Shown: positions 1 to 6,093, counted from the stretch's first letter. The stretch is 8,762 nt of DNA from Candidatus Kapaibacterium sp. (GCA_030830285.1 JAURNF010000167.1:1-8762), one strand, 5' to 3'. A program made the numbers and translations. Notes: generated from the sequence alone by a model not told the origin.

Positions 1-276
1 AAGAGCCGTTTCACGCTCGCGCTCGATTCGGACGTCCTTAAAGGTGCGGCGGTTCCACAGGTTGCGGACAGCCATCACGAGATCATCAGGCCGGGCCTCT
101 TGTCCGACCCGCAGTCCAGAGTACGCAATCACCGTTGACATATCGGCACCCTCGGTGAGGCCCTCAACCGTGATACCCGCAATGATCGGATAGCGCTGTG
201 CCGGCTGCTGCGCCCAAGCGCCAGCTGCCATCACAAGACCAACGATCAGGAGAACAACTGTCTTAACGAAGCGCAT
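1..276 (-). CDS. bamA: BamA/Omp85-type outer-membrane assembly protein, N-terminal fragment
   Basis: Only the first 92 codons are inside the window; the gene continues past the left edge. The ATG at 276 opens a clear signal peptide: basic MRFVK, a hydrophobic stretch to about residue 18, then AGAWA before QQ as a likely cleavage site. What follows reads like a first POTRA domain, with the pattern ITVEGL, then AYSGLRVGQ, then LWNRRTFKDVRIE, matching the usual strand-helix-strand order. BamA is the outer-membrane barrel that inserts other barrel proteins, with its POTRA domains in the periplasm. The start overlaps the end of uppS by 14 bases, and a GGAG lies 10 bases upstream inside uppS, so the two are probably co-translated. 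The uppS-bamA order is familiar in Bacteroidota and Chlorobi. A TamA-like relative cannot be excluded without the barrel. Confidence 0.8.
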   Translation of the reverse strand, partial: MRFVKTVVLLIVGLVMAAGAWAQQPAQRYPIIAGITVEGLTEGADMSTVIAYSGLRVGQEARPDDLVMAVRNLWNRRTFKDVRIERERETAL

Positions 277-1099
277 GCAGGATCCGCTCCAACGTTGTTC
301 GTGGGGATTCCCCCGAAGATTCTGCCACTTGCGCCGACGTCTTTCCGAAGCGGCGCTCACGCACGACATACTCACTCAGCGCACGATACAAATCGCGGCT
401 GCGGAAGTCGGGCCAGAGTTGTTCTGTGACGTAGATCTCGGCATAGGCCGCTTCCCACATCAAGAAATTCGACAAGCGCATCTCGCCACTCGTCCGAACG
501 ATCAGATCTGGGTCAGGCATGTACGACGTCTGCAGATACTGCGTGATCGTCTCCTCTGTGAGATCCTCCGGCGACAGTTTTCCGCGGCGTACGTCCATCG
601 CCATCACTTGCACCGCACGAGCGATATCCCATCGCGAGCCGTAGCTCAGTGCAAGCGTGAGGGTCAGGCCCGTGTTCTCGCGGGTGCGATCCATAGCTGT
701 CTGCAGCATTCGCTGGACAGATTTTGGGAGGGCATTGGTCTTGCCAATCGTCCGAATACGAACACCATTGGCGTGCAATTCATCGACTTCACGTTCGAGG
801 TACGACTCAAGGAGCGACATCAAAAACCGCACTTCAGGAACCGGCCGCTTCCAGTTCTCAATCGAGAACGCGTACAGCGTGAGGTATCGGATACCCAATT
901 GGGAACACGTCTTCACGGCCGAGCGGACGCTTTCCATGCCCTCGCGGTGTCCGTCAATACGTACACGACCGCGATCCTGCGCCCACCGACCATTCCCGTC
1001 CATAATCATGGCAACGTGGCGCGGCAGTCGCTCGCTATCGCGAAGCAACGTATGAATGTCCTGATGTTCTGCTGGAACCACTTCCTGGGACCAGGTCAC
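263..1099 (-). CDS. uppS: Undecaprenyl diphosphate synthase (cis-prenyltransferase)
   Basis: This enzyme adds isopentenyl diphosphate units in cis to farnesyl diphosphate, making the C55 lipid carrier for peptidoglycan and surface polysaccharides; it works at the inner face of the cytoplasmic membrane. Family signatures in order (278-residue product): MIMDGNGRWA with catalytic Asp34, GHREG at 50-54, LYAFSIENWKRP at 75-86, SYGSRWDIARA at 152-162, and DLIVRTSGEMRLSNFL at 198-213 with the conserved Arg202, Arg208 and Ser210, then the metal-binding Glu221. I chose the GTG at 1097-1099 because GGAGG (AGGGAGGAAGC) sits just before it; an upstream start would add about 100 residues of no family likeness. 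The product is somewhat longer than typical (about 240-260), with a tail of about 25 residues after the usual ERRFG ending. It overlaps bamA downstream. Confidence 0.95.
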   Translation of the reverse strand: MTWSQEVVPAEHQDIHTLLRDSERLPRHVAMIMDGNGRWAQDRGRVRIDGHREGMESVRSAVKTCSQLGIRYLTLYAFSIENWKRPVPEVRFLMSLLESYLEREVDELHANGVRIRTIGKTNALPKSVQRMLQTAMDRTRENTGLTLTLALSYGSRWDIARAVQVMAMDVRRGKLSPEDLTEETITQYLQTSYMPDPDLIVRTSGEMRLSNFLMWEAAYAEIYVTEQLWPDFRSRDLYRALSEYVVRERRFGKTSAQVAESSGESPRTTLERILHALR

Positions 1100-1124
1100 G
1101 CTTCCTCCCTGCGGTACGAAGGCA

Positions 1125-1132
1125 CAAAGATA
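1125..1132 (-). promoter_or_regulatory. Candidate Bacteroidota-type -7 promoter element for uppS-bamA
   Basis: Read on the minus strand this is TATCTTTG, an exact match to the TAnnTTTG element used by the primary sigma factor of Bacteroidota. It lies 25 bases upstream of the uppS GTG, which would give a short leader of about 20 bases that still holds the Shine-Dalgarno sequence. I see no TTG at the expected -33 distance, so support rests on the -7 element and its position alone. Confidence 0.4.
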
Positions 1133-1225
1133 CAGAAGTCCACCCCATTTGTTTGAGGCTAAGTTTGTGCAGAATAAGGGGCTTTCGTATGTTTGCCGTC
1201 CATACCCCGAAGGTTTTGCACCAGG

Positions 1226-1255
1226 TTGGGTACGCAAGTCGGAGCGGAGTATTGT
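1226..1255 (+). promoter_or_regulatory. Candidate promoter for the HU-TPR operon
   Basis: TTGGGT (1226-1231) and TATTGT (1250-1255) are 18 bases apart and resemble a housekeeping -35/-10 pair placed about 20 bases before the HU start codon. An overlapping alternative is TATCGTTG at 1255-1262, one mismatch from TAnnTTTG. Both are short matches in a region that must hold a promoter, since the neighbouring uppS is divergent. No experimental start is implied. Confidence 0.3.
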
Positions 1256-1276
1256 ATCGTTGACCACGAGGCCGCG

Positions 1277-1600
1277 TTGAACGTCACAAAAGCCGATATC
1301 GTCGATAAGATTGCCAGCGAGACCGGGCTTACCAAGCTCGAGACCAAAGCTGTCGTTGATGGGTTCCTGTTGAGCATCATTGATTCGCTCGCGCAGGGGC
1401 ACCGTATCGAATTGCGCGGATTTGGCGTCTTCAGCGTGAAGAGCCGCAAGCCACGCATGGCTCGTAATCCTCGTACTGGCGACCCCGTGCCACTTGAAGA
1501 GCGGTTCATCCCCGCATTCAAGGTGAGCTCAGAGTTCCAGGAAAAGGTGCACGACAAGCTTCGCAGCGATTCTGTGCAGCAGGATTCGGCAACGGTATGA
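1277..1600 (+). CDS. HU/IHF-family nucleoid DNA-binding protein
   Basis: The 107-residue product is a full-length member of the bacterial histone-like HU/IHF family, small dimeric proteins that bend and compact DNA. Visible signs are the N-terminal helical dimerisation part (NVTKADIVDKIASETGL), the core IELRGFGVFSV at about 44-54, and the DNA-binding beta-arm with RNPRTG at 63-68, whose proline is the residue that wedges between base pairs. After the arm, FIPAFKVSSEFQEKV fits the family's C-terminal helix. A tail of about 13 residues rich in Ser, Asp and Gln is extra. The TTG start at 1277 fits the family's normal N-terminus and has GAGG five bases upstream; an ATG at 1193 would add 28 residues unlike the family and is unlikely. 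The stop overlaps the next gene's start (ATGA). I cannot tell HU from IHF subunits. Confidence 0.9.
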   Translation: MNVTKADIVDKIASETGLTKLETKAVVDGFLLSIIDSLAQGHRIELRGFGVFSVKSRKPRMARNPRTGDPVPLEERFIPAFKVSSEFQEKVHDKLRSDSVQQDSATV

Positions 1601-2217
1601 AACCTGGTAGTCTAGCCGCGGCAATCATCATCGCTGCGGGTATTGCTGCCGGCGGATCGTATGCAGTTGTTCGATATCGTGTCGCGCAGGATGTTGAAAC
1701 GGGAAAGGGGCTTGCAGAACAGCGAGCATCGCAACAGCGGGAGCAGCAGCTCGCCGATTCGTTGCAGGTTCGCATGGAACAGCGCAAGCGCTCGCTCTCA
1801 GGGTTGTTGCGGGTGGTGGAAGATTCGCTTCGCGCACGACCTCTCGATAGCATGCTGTTGATTTCCGCAGGGAATATCAGCTATGACATTGGGGAATTTG
1901 ACAAGGCAGTTCGGTTTTATCGGTCGTTCCTTACGTCCGTCGACCCAAGCAACACGATGGTTCGCATCGACTATGCGTATGCATTGTATGCCTCGGGGAA
2001 ACAGTCAGAGGGCATCGATGAAATGAAGCGCGTGATTTCGCGTGCACCGACCAATCAGGCAGCACTCCTAAACCTTGCTGCGATGTACGGTCAGATGAAC
2101 CAGCTCGATGAAGCTGTCGTGTGGTTCACCAAGTGCAGGGACGTCAACGCTTCAACGGACTACGGCAAGCGCGCTTCGATGGCGCTTGACGAGATCAGAG
2201 CAACACAACAACATTGA
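1597..2217 (+). CDS. Membrane-anchored TPR-repeat protein
   Basis: A 206-residue protein whose start overlaps the HU stop by four bases, so the two are likely translationally coupled. Residues 5-25 form one hydrophobic Ala/Ile/Gly-rich helix without an obvious cleavage site, best read as a signal anchor that leaves the rest in the periplasm. Residues 30-80 are charged and Gln-rich and look coiled-coil or helical. Three TPR-like units follow at roughly 85-118, 119-152 and 153-186, with typical small and aromatic positions (GEFDKAVRFYRSFL, ASGKQSEGIDEMKRVI, NQLDEAVVWFTKC). TPR units bind proteins, so a scaffold or assembly role is the most that can be said. It resembles the TPR part of CcmH/NrfG-like proteins, but no cytochrome-assembly genes are nearby, so I do not assign that function. 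Confidence 0.8.
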   Translation: MKPGSLAAAIIIAAGIAAGGSYAVVRYRVAQDVETGKGLAEQRASQQREQQLADSLQVRMEQRKRSLSGLLRVVEDSLRARPLDSMLLISAGNISYDIGEFDKAVRFYRSFLTSVDPSNTMVRIDYAYALYASGKQSEGIDEMKRVISRAPTNQAALLNLAAMYGQMNQLDEAVVWFTKCRDVNASTDYGKRASMALDEIRATQQH

Positions 2218-2254
2218 AACATCACGTTTATTCACTGCATTCGTCGAGGATCCC

Positions 2255-2350
2255 ATGCCATGTGGAAAGAAGCGCAAGCGCCATAAAATGGCCACGCACA
2301 AGCGCAAGAAGCGGCTTCGTAAGAACCGTCACAAGAAGAAGAACAGATAA
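2255..2350 (+). CDS. AURKAIP1/COX24-domain small ribosomal peptide (bS22/mS38-like)
   Basis: This tiny gene encodes 31 residues, about two-thirds Lys, Arg or His. The core KRKRHKMATHKRKKRLRK matches the pattern of the AURKAIP1/COX24 family (K-R-x-K-M followed by H-K-x-K-K-x-x-x-K), whose members include mitochondrial mS38 and the mycobacterial 30S peptide bS22. Short proteins starting MP-GKKRKRHK are common in Bacteroidota. In the known structures such peptides thread into the small-subunit rRNA near the decoding region; that role here is inferred from family likeness. The ATG has GAGGA four bases upstream, and the reading frame ends just before a hairpin terminator, making it the last gene of the HU-TPR operon. 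Because of its size automated annotation may miss it. Confidence 0.85.
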   Translation: MPCGKKRKRHKMATHKRKKRLRKNRHKKKNR

Positions 2351-2353
2351 CAT

Positions 2354-2375
2354 AAAGGGCGCTTCGGCGCCCTTT
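2354..2375 (+). terminator. UUCG hairpin, probable intrinsic terminator
   Basis: A perfect 9-bp stem (AAAGGGCGC with GCGCCCTTT) closes a TTCG tetraloop, starting four bases after the ribosomal peptide stop codon. The following bases, GCTGTTTCCCCC, form only a weak T tract, but the stem itself ends in three A-T pairs that supply three T's. It marks the end of the HU-TPR-peptide transcription unit, although the EamA gene starts only 21 bases later. Confidence 0.7.
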
Positions 2376-2395
2376 GCTGTTTCCCCCACTCCCCT

Positions 2396-3313
2396 ATGAT
2401 ACTTGGACTCATAGCCGCCTGCATAACCTTGGTCTCGTGGTCGTTTGGTACGATTGTGTTCCTTCGTGCTTCGCGATCGATCGACCCAGGACTTCTCAAT
2501 CGGACGCGCCTATTGCTTGCAGTGGGCGCGACCGCTGTATTGTGCTGCGTCATCCAGGGCTGGTGGCCCTGGCAGATCCTCACCGAGTCGGTCTGGGAAC
2601 ACTGGCTCTGGCTTGGGTTGAGTGGCGTGATCGGGTTGACCGTTGGCGATCTGTTTGGATTCACCTCGCTACGCATTCTCGGCGCGCGACGTCAGAGCGT
2701 GGTCGGTACAATGGCGCCGGCAGCGGCGGCCGTGGTTGGGTTCGTCGTGCTCGACGAGACCCTCACGCTGATCGATATCGGCGCAATGACGTTGTCGATC
2801 CTCGGCGTCATGTTCGCCATGAGCAGCGCAGACGAGCGCACCGACGTGTTGCGTGAAGGATATGGTTCGTTTACACTTGGCATCCTACTCGCTCTCGGTG
2901 GCGCTGCGTGTCAGGGAATTGGCCTTGTGGTAGCGAAGCTTGGATTGGAAGCACACGACGGAGCGATCTCCCCCTTCCATGCCACGTTCATGCGGATGAG
3001 CGTTGGCTTCGTTGGCACCTACGTGCTCGACATCATTCGTCGCGCGCCACATCGTCCGTTGCGCGAAGCCTTCGTCGACAAGTCAGCGGCACGCGCGATG
3101 TACTTGGGCGTGTTGTTTGGACCGATCATCGGCGTTACGTGCTCGTTGATCGCAGCTCGGTATCTCGAAGTTGCGATTGCGCAGACCATCATGTCGATGG
3201 TACCGTTTGTCGTGATTGCGATCGCGTCAATTGTGTACCGACAGCCCGTACGATGGCGGTCAGTTGTTGGAGCGATCATCGCCGTGATAGGCGTAGTGCT
3301 ATTAGTGACGTAA
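2396..3313 (+). CDS. EamA/DMT-superfamily membrane transporter
   Basis: The 305-residue product is a polytopic inner-membrane protein with about ten hydrophobic segments (near 3-23, 37-55, 69-90, 101-119, 125-142, 158-176, 193-213, 235-255, 259-281, 287-305). That number and length fit the drug/metabolite transporter superfamily with two EamA repeats of five helices. The repeat ends are visibly alike: DETLTLIDIGAMTLSILGVM in the first half and YRQPVRWRSVVGAIIAVIGV in the second. Known members export amino acids, metabolites or drugs; the substrate cannot be read from sequence. The ATG at 2396 begins directly at helix 1, so an alternative later start is unlikely, yet no Shine-Dalgarno sequence precedes it. 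The following gene starts eight bases after its stop, suggesting one transcript for both. Confidence 0.88.
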   Translation: MILGLIAACITLVSWSFGTIVFLRASRSIDPGLLNRTRLLLAVGATAVLCCVIQGWWPWQILTESVWEHWLWLGLSGVIGLTVGDLFGFTSLRILGARRQSVVGTMAPAAAAVVGFVVLDETLTLIDIGAMTLSILGVMFAMSSADERTDVLREGYGSFTLGILLALGGAACQGIGLVVAKLGLEAHDGAISPFHATFMRMSVGFVGTYVLDIIRRAPHRPLREAFVDKSAARAMYLGVLFGPIIGVTCSLIAARYLEVAIAQTIMSMVPFVVIAIASIVYRQPVRWRSVVGAIIAVIGVVLLVT

Positions 3314-3321
3314 CTTGCCGC

Positions 3322-4110
3322 ATGCATTCATACCTAACCGAACTTGGATTGCCCGAACTTCTCGAGCATCCCGAGCGCTTGGCGCTCCTCACTGATGAAC
3401 AACTTGACAACCTCGCCGATGTGCGCGACGAAGCAGCGGATGCTCTTGAGAGCAATCCTGATGATGCGACGAACATCGATACGGTGTACATCGCACACAT
3501 GACGCTAACGTCGGCGCTCTTCTTGCGTGCCCTGTCAGCCGATGCACAACCGCAGGCGATTCCGCCAGGCGCCGTGCTCGCTCGATCATGGAAGGGCTCG
3601 GCGCTCCGCACGGTCTCAGCCGATGCAGTGCGCGACGTGCTTGCTCCGAGCACAACGATCGATGTGCTGACCAAGGCCGGACTGCCAGCAACGGCAGAGC
3701 CGGAGATCACATTTGACGACGCGCCAGTTCGGTTGTCGAGCGTGATTGAGATTCCTGAAGATGATGAAGATGCGAGCGCTGACTTCTTCGCTGCCTACTG
3801 GCGAATCGGCACCACGTCGCTTGGCGATGCGCTGTGTATCGACGAGCGCGCAGATGGAGTGGTTGTGTTGCTCGACTGCGAATGGGGATTCTACGCGCAG
3901 CAGTTTGTCAACACGTCGGTAGGACATCTCCTGCTATGCCTCGAGGCGTGGCGCGCTTTGGAGTCAGACACCAGTGACGACGTCGATGGCATCATCGAAC
4001 GCTTTGCCTCTGCTGTTGAGCGCGTCGATCCTGCAGCTCTCACCGAGGGTGCGTTCTGGAGCGATATGCTCGATGCACTCGAGGATGATGAGGAGGACGA
4101 GGAGGGCTGA
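3322..4110 (+). CDS. Acidic protein with a SUKH-like (SUKH-4-type) C-terminal domain
   Basis: The 262-residue product has no signal peptide or membrane helix and is probably cytoplasmic. Residues 1-75 look helical and are rich in Leu, Asp and Glu. Residues about 85-212 resemble SUKH-fold proteins: a segment with GLP (120-122) and a short F-rich strand, then YWRIGTTSLGDALCIDERADGV, a strand pair, and FVNTSVGHLLLCLEAW at 195-210. This last part recalls the 'fVNsSl..F..cl' signature of SUKH-4 immunity proteins, which neutralise polymorphic toxins in other bacteria. Acidic runs occur at 146-151 and at the end (DDEEDEEG). The ATG lies eight bases after the EamA stop, with no clear ribosome-binding site; the coding frame is open further upstream but overlaps EamA and is out of its frame. 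No toxin gene is visible, so an immunity function is unproven; the fold assignment is from memory of the family pattern. Confidence 0.75.
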   Translation: MHSYLTELGLPELLEHPERLALLTDEQLDNLADVRDEAADALESNPDDATNIDTVYIAHMTLTSALFLRALSADAQPQAIPPGAVLARSWKGSALRTVSADAVRDVLAPSTTIDVLTKAGLPATAEPEITFDDAPVRLSSVIEIPEDDEDASADFFAAYWRIGTTSLGDALCIDERADGVVVLLDCEWGFYAQQFVNTSVGHLLLCLEAWRALESDTSDDVDGIIERFASAVERVDPAALTEGAFWSDMLDALEDDEEDEEG

Positions 4111-4114
4111 GGCC

Positions 4115-4143
4115 GTAAGGGCGAGGCGATGCCTCGCCCTTAC
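4115..4143. terminator. Convergent-gene hairpin, likely bidirectional terminator
   Basis: A perfect 13-bp inverted repeat (GTAAGGGCGAGGC and its complement) with a GAT loop fills the 45-base gap between the SUKH-like gene (+) and rny (-). It has no T tract on either side, so termination may rely on the very stable stem or on another factor. Position between two convergent stops is the main support. Confidence 0.65.
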
Positions 4144-4155
4144 TACTACTGCTCA

Positions 4156-5724
4156 CTACTTCGCGATAGCTGTTGAGCGGCGTTCGCGGACCACGGTGAC
4201 CTTGATCTGACCTGGATATTCCATTTCAGATTCAATACGGCCAGCGATATCGTTCGCGAGTTGATCTGCGCGCAAGTCGTCGATACGATCTGGCTCGATC
4301 ATCACGCGTACTTCACGTCCAGCTTGGATTGCATACGTCTTGGTGACGCCATCAAACGATGTTGCAATCTCTTCAAGCTGCTGCAGACGCTTGATGTAGT
4401 TCTCGAGTGATTCACGACGTGCACCAGGGCGTGCGCCGCTGATTGAGTCAGCAGCTTGCACGAGCACAGCAATTGGCGATTCCATTTCGATATCGTCGTG
4501 GTGCGCACCGACGGCGTTGACCACCAGTGGATGCTCCTTGAACTTCTTGACGAGCTCCATACCGAGGAGCGCGTGCGGACCCTCGAGTTCGCGGTCGATG
4601 GTCTTACCGATGTCGTGCAACAAACCAGCACGCTTGGCAAGGTTCACATCAAGTCCGAGCTCGTTGGCCATGATTCCTGTAAGGAAGCCAACTTCAATCG
4701 AGTGTGCAAGCAAGTTCTGTCCGTACGACGAGCGATACTTCATCTTACCGATGTAACGCACCATCTCTGGATGGATGTTGTGAATGCCCAGCTCCATAAG
4801 GGCATTCTCACCAACGCGTACGACTTCTTCTTCGAGTTCCTTACGGACCTTTTCAACGACTTCTTCGATACGTGCTGGGTGGATGCGACCATCCCCCATC
4901 AGACGCTCGAGTGACGTACGTGCAACTTCACGACGGAATGGATCAAAGCCCGAGATCACGACTGCCTCTGGCGTGTCGTCGATGATCAGGTCGATACCTG
5001 TTGCAGCTTCAAAGGCGCGAATGTTTCGTCCTTCACGACCAATGATGCGCCCCTTCATCTCTTCTGACTGAAGATTGACCACCGAAACGGTCGACTCAAC
5101 ACAGTGATCAGATGCTGTACGCTGAATGGCCATCAGCACGATACGCTGTGCTTCCTTGCGCGCGTTCAGCTTGGCTTCGTCTCGCACATCCTTGACCATT
5201 TGTGCGGCATCGGCCTTGGCTTCGTTGATCATGTTGTCGATGAGGAACTTCTTCGCGTCTTCGCGGCTCATACCCGTGATGCGCTCAAGACGGATCGTTT
5301 GCTCATCGAGCAATTCATCGATCTGCTTTGACTTCGCCTCGATCTGCTTGACCTTGCCTTGCAGATCCGTCTCAAGCGTGGCGACCTGTTTTTCCTTCTT
5401 CGTGATGACTTCGAGCTTTTGGTCGATGCCCTCTTCGCGCTTGCGAAGTTCCTTCTCAAGGTTCTTGACCTTTGCTTCCTTCGAATCGCGTTCGGATTCG
5501 AACTTCCGCTTCATCTCGCGGAACTTGTCTTCTGCCTCGTCAATCTTCGTCTTCTTAATGCCTTCGGCCTTATGCTCGGCGTCGTTGACGATCGCCTTGG
5601 CCTTCGACTCAGCGTCGGTAAGCGCCGCAGCTGCGAGCTTCTTTCCGCTGAAGTAGGTGATGAGGAAGCCCACCAGCGCGATGGCCGCGCCGACGATGAC
5701 TCCCGTCAACAAAGATGAATCCAT
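4156..5724 (-). CDS. rny: Ribonuclease Y (membrane-anchored endoribonuclease)
   Basis: RNase Y cuts mRNA internally and starts bulk mRNA decay; it is held at the inner face of the membrane. All parts of the family are present in 522 residues, the usual length. Residues 4-26 form the N-terminal membrane helix. Residues about 30-210 form a long Lys/Glu-rich coiled coil. A KH RNA-binding domain contains GRIIGREGRNIR at 225-236. The HD phosphohydrolase domain has His341, the His370-Asp371 pair in LLHDIGK, HHDD at 408-411 and Asp426 in QAADSIS. The C-terminal part (about 465-522) ends with IKVTVVRERRSTAIAK. The ATG at 5722-5724 is preceded by AAGGAG nine bases upstream. It converges on the SUKH-like gene and follows zapA and a long leader region that contains RNA structure. 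Confidence 0.97.
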   Translation of the reverse strand: MDSSLLTGVIVGAAIALVGFLITYFSGKKLAAAALTDAESKAKAIVNDAEHKAEGIKKTKIDEAEDKFREMKRKFESERDSKEAKVKNLEKELRKREEGIDQKLEVITKKEKQVATLETDLQGKVKQIEAKSKQIDELLDEQTIRLERITGMSREDAKKFLIDNMINEAKADAAQMVKDVRDEAKLNARKEAQRIVLMAIQRTASDHCVESTVSVVNLQSEEMKGRIIGREGRNIRAFEAATGIDLIIDDTPEAVVISGFDPFRREVARTSLERLMGDGRIHPARIEEVVEKVRKELEEEVVRVGENALMELGIHNIHPEMVRYIGKMKYRSSYGQNLLAHSIEVGFLTGIMANELGLDVNLAKRAGLLHDIGKTIDRELEGPHALLGMELVKKFKEHPLVVNAVGAHHDDIEMESPIAVLVQAADSISGARPGARRESLENYIKRLQQLEEIATSFDGVTKTYAIQAGREVRVMIEPDRIDDLRADQLANDIAGRIESEMEYPGQIKVTVVRERRSTAIAK

Positions 5725-5836
5725 ACTGCGTTACTCCTTGTCGTCCTGCCCGCAGACGGCTGCACGTCTGACAAACAGATGAAATAAAAGAGCCGCATCC
5801 ACTACCCCGGACCGAGGTCCGGTTGTTTCGGTTGGG
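5725..5836 (-). promoter_or_regulatory. Leader region of rny with two hairpins
   Basis: This is the part of the 369-base gap between zapA and rny that lies closest to rny. On the minus strand it holds a 6-bp hairpin with a CTCG loop (5807-5822, stem CCGGAC/GTCCGG), a T-rich run (CTCTTTTATTT, about 5780-5791), a second 6-bp hairpin (5753-5770, stem CAGACG/CGTCTG), and the AAGGAG ribosome-binding site at 5734-5739. The first hairpin plus T-run might end the upstream RNA, but the T-run starts about 15 bases after the stem, so it is not a canonical terminator. I see no convincing promoter for rny itself and no protein-coding gene. Confidence 0.4.
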
Positions 5837-6021
5837 AAAAGAACCAATCGTACCGCACAGTGGGTATCATCCTGGCCACCGCTGACGTCCACTGAATGAC
5901 TGCGGCCGAACCGCCCCGGCGCACCTGGCAACCGGATCATTCTCGTGTGTTCACGAGTGAGGCCTGCCATGGATGGTCAGAGCCTGATTCCCTGGAATGA
6001 AAAAACTTGTATGGTTCTTTT
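5837..6021 (-). ncRNA. Candidate structured RNA between zapA and rny, possibly 6S RNA
   Basis: The segment is closed by a perfect 10-bp stem: AAAAGAACCA (6021-6012 on the minus strand) pairs with TGGTTCTTTT (5846-5837). Numbering the RNA 1-185 from 6021, further pairings stack inward as a rod: 11-13 with 169-171, 30-35 with 155-160 (one mismatch), and 47-56 with 146-154 (one bulged A). Towards the tip are a CTCGTG/CACGAG hairpin (65-80), GAATGA with TCATTC (80-85, 123-128, sharing base 80 with that hairpin) and a GCGG/CCGC hairpin (108-120). Large unpaired stretches lie at 14-29 and 161-168. A length near 185, a long closing stem, an interrupted rod and a place right after zapA all fit 6S RNA, which binds RNA polymerase and is linked to zapA in many Proteobacteria. 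I could not match primary-sequence signatures, so 6S identity is inference. The strand follows zapA and rny, but the repeats would also pair on the other strand. Confidence 0.5.
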
Positions 6022-6033
6022 TCAAGCGTGCGA

Positions 6034-6041
6034 CAACGGTA
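6034..6041 (-). promoter_or_regulatory. Weak candidate -7 element for the candidate RNA
   Basis: The minus strand reads TACCGTTG, one mismatch from TAnnTTTG, ending 13 bases before the closing stem of the candidate RNA begins. There is no TTG at the proper distance upstream (a TTTG lies only 11 bases before it). The same near-match form, TAnnGTTG, occurs upstream of the HU gene at 1255-1262. Chance is a fair explanation. Confidence 0.2.
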
Positions 6042-6093
6042 GCGGAGTGCGGCAAAGCCTTCCACCGTCACGTCATGCATCAGCGGGCCGTTG

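Noticed and set aside
275..1156. Long open frame on the plus strand opposite uppS (293 codons)
   Set aside because: It is antisense to a clear uppS, its translation is rich in Arg, His and Gln with no family pattern, and it lies in a complementary frame shaped by uppS codon use.
1100..1402. N-terminal extension of uppS up to an ATG at 1402
   Set aside because: The extra 101 residues have no family likeness and would overlap the HU gene start on the other strand; the GTG at 1099 has a strong ribosome-binding site.
2908..3321. Extension of the SUKH-like gene upstream into the EamA gene
   Set aside because: It overlaps the EamA coding region in another frame and reads as a Ser/Arg/Cys-rich shadow; the first sensible start is at 3322.
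4456..5656. Several open frames on the plus strand opposite rny
   Set aside because: They are antisense to strongly conserved KH, HD and coiled-coil sequence; the Ser/Phe/Leu-rich translations arise from the complement of Lys/Glu-rich codons.
5731..5970. 79-codon minus-strand frame between zapA and rny
   Set aside because: No good ribosome-binding site, no family likeness, and it crosses the 3' part of the RNA candidate and the rny leader hairpins, which explain the region better.
5837..6021. SRP RNA, tmRNA or RNase P RNA as identity of the candidate RNA
   Set aside because: I found no GGAAGGAAGCA-type SRP tip, no tmRNA tag frame or tRNA-like ends, and no GAGGAAAGTCC RNase P core.
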